Source: Chryseobacterium fluminis
GTDB taxonomy: Bacteria; Bacteroidota; Bacteroidia; Flavobacteriales; Weeksellaceae
Direction: 5' to 3'
Assembly: GCF_026314945.1 (NCBI RefSeq)
Contig: NZ_CP111121.1
Span: 2,790,001-2,854,000, forward strand
DNA: 64,000 nt
The first letter of the stretch is position 1. The number at the start of each line of letters is the position of its first letter. The notes beneath the pieces were generated by a model. The model searched no databases, was not told the DNA's origin, and saw only the letters and a program-made list of their open reading frames with translations. A program made the translations under genes and the position numbers. Positions 61,889-64,000 of this stretch are shown here, piece after piece.

Positions 61889-63529
61889 ATGCTATCAAAA
61901 ATAAATCCTACCCAAACAAACAGCTGGAAAGCTCTTGATGAACATTTCGGAGATAACGATTTTGATTTAAGAAGTCTATTTGCATACAACCCAAACCGTT
62001 TTAATGAATTTTCTTTACAGAAGGATAATTTCCTTTTTGATTATTCCAAAAACCTGATCAATTCACGGACCAAAGAACTTTTATTGAATCTTGCAGAGGA
62101 AAGTCAACTGAAAGACGCCATTTCAAAAATGTTTTCCGGGGATAAGATCAATGAAACAGAAGGAAGAGCGGTTCTGCATACTGCTTTAAGGGATTTTTCG
62201 GATAAGGAGATCTTGGTAGACGGCGAAAACATCAAGCCTCAGATCAGAAGAGTGCTTGACCACATGAAAACTTTCTCTGAAAGTATTATTTCAGGAGATC
62301 ACAAAGGTTTCAGCGGAAAAGAAATAACGGATGTTGTGAACATCGGCATCGGAGGTTCAGATTTAGGGCCTGTGATGGTGGTGTCGGCTTTAAAACATTT
62401 TAAAACCAGGTTAAACGTTCATTTTGTTTCCAATGTGGACGGAAATCACATTGCGGAAGTGGTAAAAGACCTGAATCCCGAAACCACTTTATTCATCATT
62501 GCCTCTAAAACGTTTACCACACAGGAGACCATGACGAATGCCAACTCCGCAAAGGATTGGTTCTTAAAAGCAGGAAAACAGGAAGATGTAGCGAAACACT
62601 TCGTTGCTTTATCTACGAATGTTCAGGCAGTTAAAGACTTCGGAATTGCAGAGGAGAATATCTTTGAATTCTGGGACTGGGTAGGCGGAAGATATTCGCT
62701 GTGGAGCGCGATCGGCTTAAGCATTGTACTTTCTGTCGGATATGAAAATTTTGAGCAGTTATTAAAGGGAGCTTCCGATACAGACCAACATTTTCAGACG
62801 GCAGAGTTTTCTGAAAACATCCCAGTTTTAATGGGATTAATCGGAATATGGTACCGTAATTTTTATGCAGCCACAACCTATGCTATTCTTCCGTATTCAC
62901 AGTATCTGGACCGGTTTGCAGCCTATCTTCAACAGGGAGATATGGAAAGCAACGGAAAATGTGTTGACCGAAATGGTGAATTTGTAGAATATGAAACCGG
63001 TCCGATCATCTGGGGAGAACCGGGAACCAACGGACAACATGCTTTTTATCAGTTGATTCATCAGGGAACAGAGCTGATTCCTGCAGATTTTATCGCTTAC
63101 GCAAAGAGCCCTAATAAAGTTTCTGACCATCAGGATAAGTTACTGGCTAACTTTTTTGCTCAGACTGAAGCACTGGCCTTTGGAAAAACTGAAGAGGAAG
63201 TAGAAGAAGAGTTAAAAAATTCAGGCAAATCAGATGAAGAAATTGATTTCTTACTGAACTATAAAGTTTTCCACGGAAACACACCCACTAACTCTATACT
63301 ATTCAATGAATTAACTCCTTTTTCATTAGGACAGTTGATTGCTTTGTATGAACATAAAATTTTCGTTCAGGGGGTTATCTGGAATATTTTCAGTTTTGAC
63401 CAGTTTGGGGTGGAGCTGGGAAAAGTATTAGCGAACAAGATCTTACCTGAACTGGAAAATAGTGAAAGCGTTAACTCCCACGATAGTTCTACCAACGGAT
63501 TGATCAATTACTATAAATCGAATAAATAA
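61889..63529 (+). CDS. pgi: Glucose-6-phosphate isomerase
   Basis: 546-aa PGI interconverting glucose 6-phosphate and fructose 6-phosphate. Signatures: the sugar-binding [21 protein letters not shown] near residue 150, the PGI signature [17 protein letters not shown] near 266 (catalytic Arg in GGRYS), [26 protein letters not shown] near 370 (catalytic His and Glu region), and the catalytic Lys in the C-terminal FGVELGK. Length equals the E. coli enzyme (549 aa). Own transcription unit; the terminator overlaps the parE remnant. Confidence 0.97.
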   Translation: MLSKINPTQTNSWKALDEHFGDNDFDLRSLFAYNPNRFNEFSLQKDNFLFDYSKNLINSRTKELLLNLAEESQLKDAISKMFSGDKINETEGRAVLHTALRDFSDKEILVDGENIKPQIRRVLDHMKTFSESIISGDHKGFSGKEITDVVNIGIGGSDLGPVMVVSALKHFKTRLNVHFVSNVDGNHIAEVVKDLNPETTLFIIASKTFTTQETMTNANSAKDWFLKAGKQEDVAKHFVALSTNVQAVKDFGIAEENIFEFWDWVGGRYSLWSAIGLSIVLSVGYENFEQLLKGASDTDQHFQTAEFSENIPVLMGLIGIWYRNFYAATTYAILPYSQYLDRFAAYLQQGDMESNGKCVDRNGEFVEYETGPIIWGEPGTNGQHAFYQLIHQGTELIPADFIAYAKSPNKVSDHQDKLLANFFAQTEALAFGKTEEEVEEELKNSGKSDEEIDFLLNYKVFHGNTPTNSILFNELTPFSLGQLIALYEHKIFVQGVIWNIFSFDQFGVELGKVLANKILPELENSESVNSHDSSTNGLINYYKSNK

Positions 63530-63535
63530 ATTATT

Positions 63536-63582
63536 GCTGATTTTCATGATTTTGATTTAAATAAATGAAATCAGCTTTTAAA
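63536..63582 (+). terminator. Terminator after pgi
   Basis: GCTGATTT (63536-63543) pairs with AAATCAGC (63568-63575), extended through a one-base bulge by CAT/ATG, and is followed by TTTTAAAAA. The right arm includes the first ATG of the toxin remnant. Confidence 0.6.
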
Positions 63583-63794
63583 AATAACGAGGATTTTGAG
63601 CTGGCGGACGACATGAAAAGAGTGATTGAAGAAAGAAATCCTTTTTAAAATTCGGTACGATAATGTGAGAGCACCGCCTCTTAAAAAGTTCCCTTACATG
63701 ATGTTATTTCAATTGAGGAAATTAAAAAATCCGTTTATGTAATTTCCGTTTTCTGCACTCGTCAGAACCCGGAAAATATCCTTAAAAATCTAAT
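63565..63794 (+). pseudogene. Remnant of a RelE/ParE-family toxin gene
   Basis: Three frames joined by single-base steps give one recognisable toxin: NEDFELADDMKRVIEERNPF (63586-63645), KIRYDNVRAPPLKKFPYMMLF (63647-63709) and SIEEIKKSVYVISVFCTRQNPENI (from ~63707). The order ...NPF-KIRYDNVR-PLKKFPYMI-F, VY-I-VFHTSRNPE is the C-terminal half of RelE/ParE toxins. Frameshifts lie at a T5 run (63642-63646) and at TTATTTC (~63704-63710). The N-terminal half and any antitoxin gene are missing. The last frame runs on without a stop into folD. Not expected to be functional; sequencing error cannot explain the missing half. Confidence 0.7.
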
Positions 63795-63813
63795 AAAAAG
63801 TAATAAAGTAAAA

Positions 63814-64000
63814 ATGGCAGAAATTCTTGACGGACTAAAGATATCCAAAGAAATAAAAGCAGAAATCAAGGTTGAAGTAGAAAAAATCCTTGAAAGCAAA
63901 AGAAGAGCACCCCATCTGGTGGCCATTCTTGTCGGAAACAACGGCGCAAGCAAGGCGTATGTAAATGCTAAAGTGAAAGACTGTGAAGAAGTAGGCTTTC
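63814..64000 (+). CDS. folD: FolD (methylenetetrahydrofolate dehydrogenase/cyclohydrolase), N-terminal part
   Basis: First 62 residues of FolD: MAEILDGLKISKEIKAEIK, PHLVAILVGNNGASKAYVNAKVKDCEEVGF (in parts: HLVAILVGNNGASKAYV and KVKDCEEVGF). The catalytic Lys of SKAYVNAKVK is present. FolD interconverts methylene- and formyl-tetrahydrofolate. The gene continues past the window. The ATG lies in a frame that is open back into the toxin remnant, but the family start is at 63814. Confidence 0.93.
   Translation, partial: MAEILDGLKISKEIKAEIKVEVEKILESKRRAPHLVAILVGNNGASKAYVNAKVKDCEEVGF

Overview
The window looks like chromosomal DNA of a Flavobacteriia member of the Chryseobacterium type (Weeksellaceae). 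The evidence is: AT-rich intergenic DNA; start codons preceded by A-rich tracts instead of Shine-Dalgarno sequences; Bacteroidetes-type promoters (TTTG / TAnnTTTG); a fused cbb3 oxidase subunit CcoN-CcoO; TonB-dependent and outer-membrane beta-barrel proteins; many SPII lipoproteins; and families largely restricted to Bacteroidetes. I see no rRNA, tRNA, CRISPR array, prophage or complete insertion sequence. Genus assignment is inference.

Layout. 1-3.6 kb (+): end of a catalase gene, an enoyl-CoA hydratase, then the compact set dCMP deaminase - xerD - zinc-ribbon Nudix hydrolase. 3.6-10 kb (-): envelope and metabolic genes (haem-binding protein, Ig-like lipoprotein, serine hydrolase lipoprotein, D-2-hydroxyacid dehydrogenase, acyl-CoA thioesterase, HU-CCDC81-like protein). 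10-12.4 kb (-): a TonB-dependent receptor under a TPP riboswitch, so probably an importer of thiamine or a precursor. 13.6-19 kb (+): two different aconitases in tandem. 19.2-21.5 kb (+): an outer-membrane beta-barrel protein behind an ECF-sigma-like promoter. 21.5-28.7 kb (-): a complete thiamine operon thiS-thiC-thiE2/tenI-thiD-thiE-thiG-thiH-thiF with its own promoter and TPP riboswitch. 28.9-29.0 kb: a folded intergenic element with a perfect 25-bp stem. 29.1-30.9 kb (-): panB, a small membrane protein and an RluA-type pseudouridine synthase.

31-41.5 kb is a respiratory block. A Crp/Fnr-family regulator is divergent from ccoI-ccoS-ccoNO-ccoQ-ccoP-ccoG-fixH-safE, the structural and assembly genes of a high-affinity cbb3 oxidase. 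It is followed by a lipoprotein gene broken by a frameshift. 41.5-48.8 kb (-): serS, a small lipoprotein and a glycan-type cluster (flippase, asparagine-synthase-like protein, GT4 glycosyltransferase, FkbM methyltransferase). 48.9-54.3 kb (-): an MCE/MlaD protein, a membrane Fe-S oxidoreductase with its CCG-domain partner, and a PpiD-like chaperone. 54.6-64 kb: lon with a palindrome-rich upstream region, an AI-2E-family exporter, DoxX, a glutaryl-CoA-dehydrogenase-like enzyme, a DUF4349 lipoprotein, pgi, a decayed RelE/ParE toxin gene and the start of folD.

How the parts connect: two TPP riboswitches 16 kb apart should coordinate thiamine synthesis with outer-membrane uptake. The Crp/Fnr gene next to the cbb3 genes suggests oxygen or redox control. 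Most of the window is ordinary core genome. The points most worth a second look are the structured element at 28.9 kb, the riboswitch-receptor pairing, the two broken genes, the palindromes in front of ccoI and lon, and the strong hairpins inside the cbb3 operon. I did not find a convincing wholly new multi-gene system.
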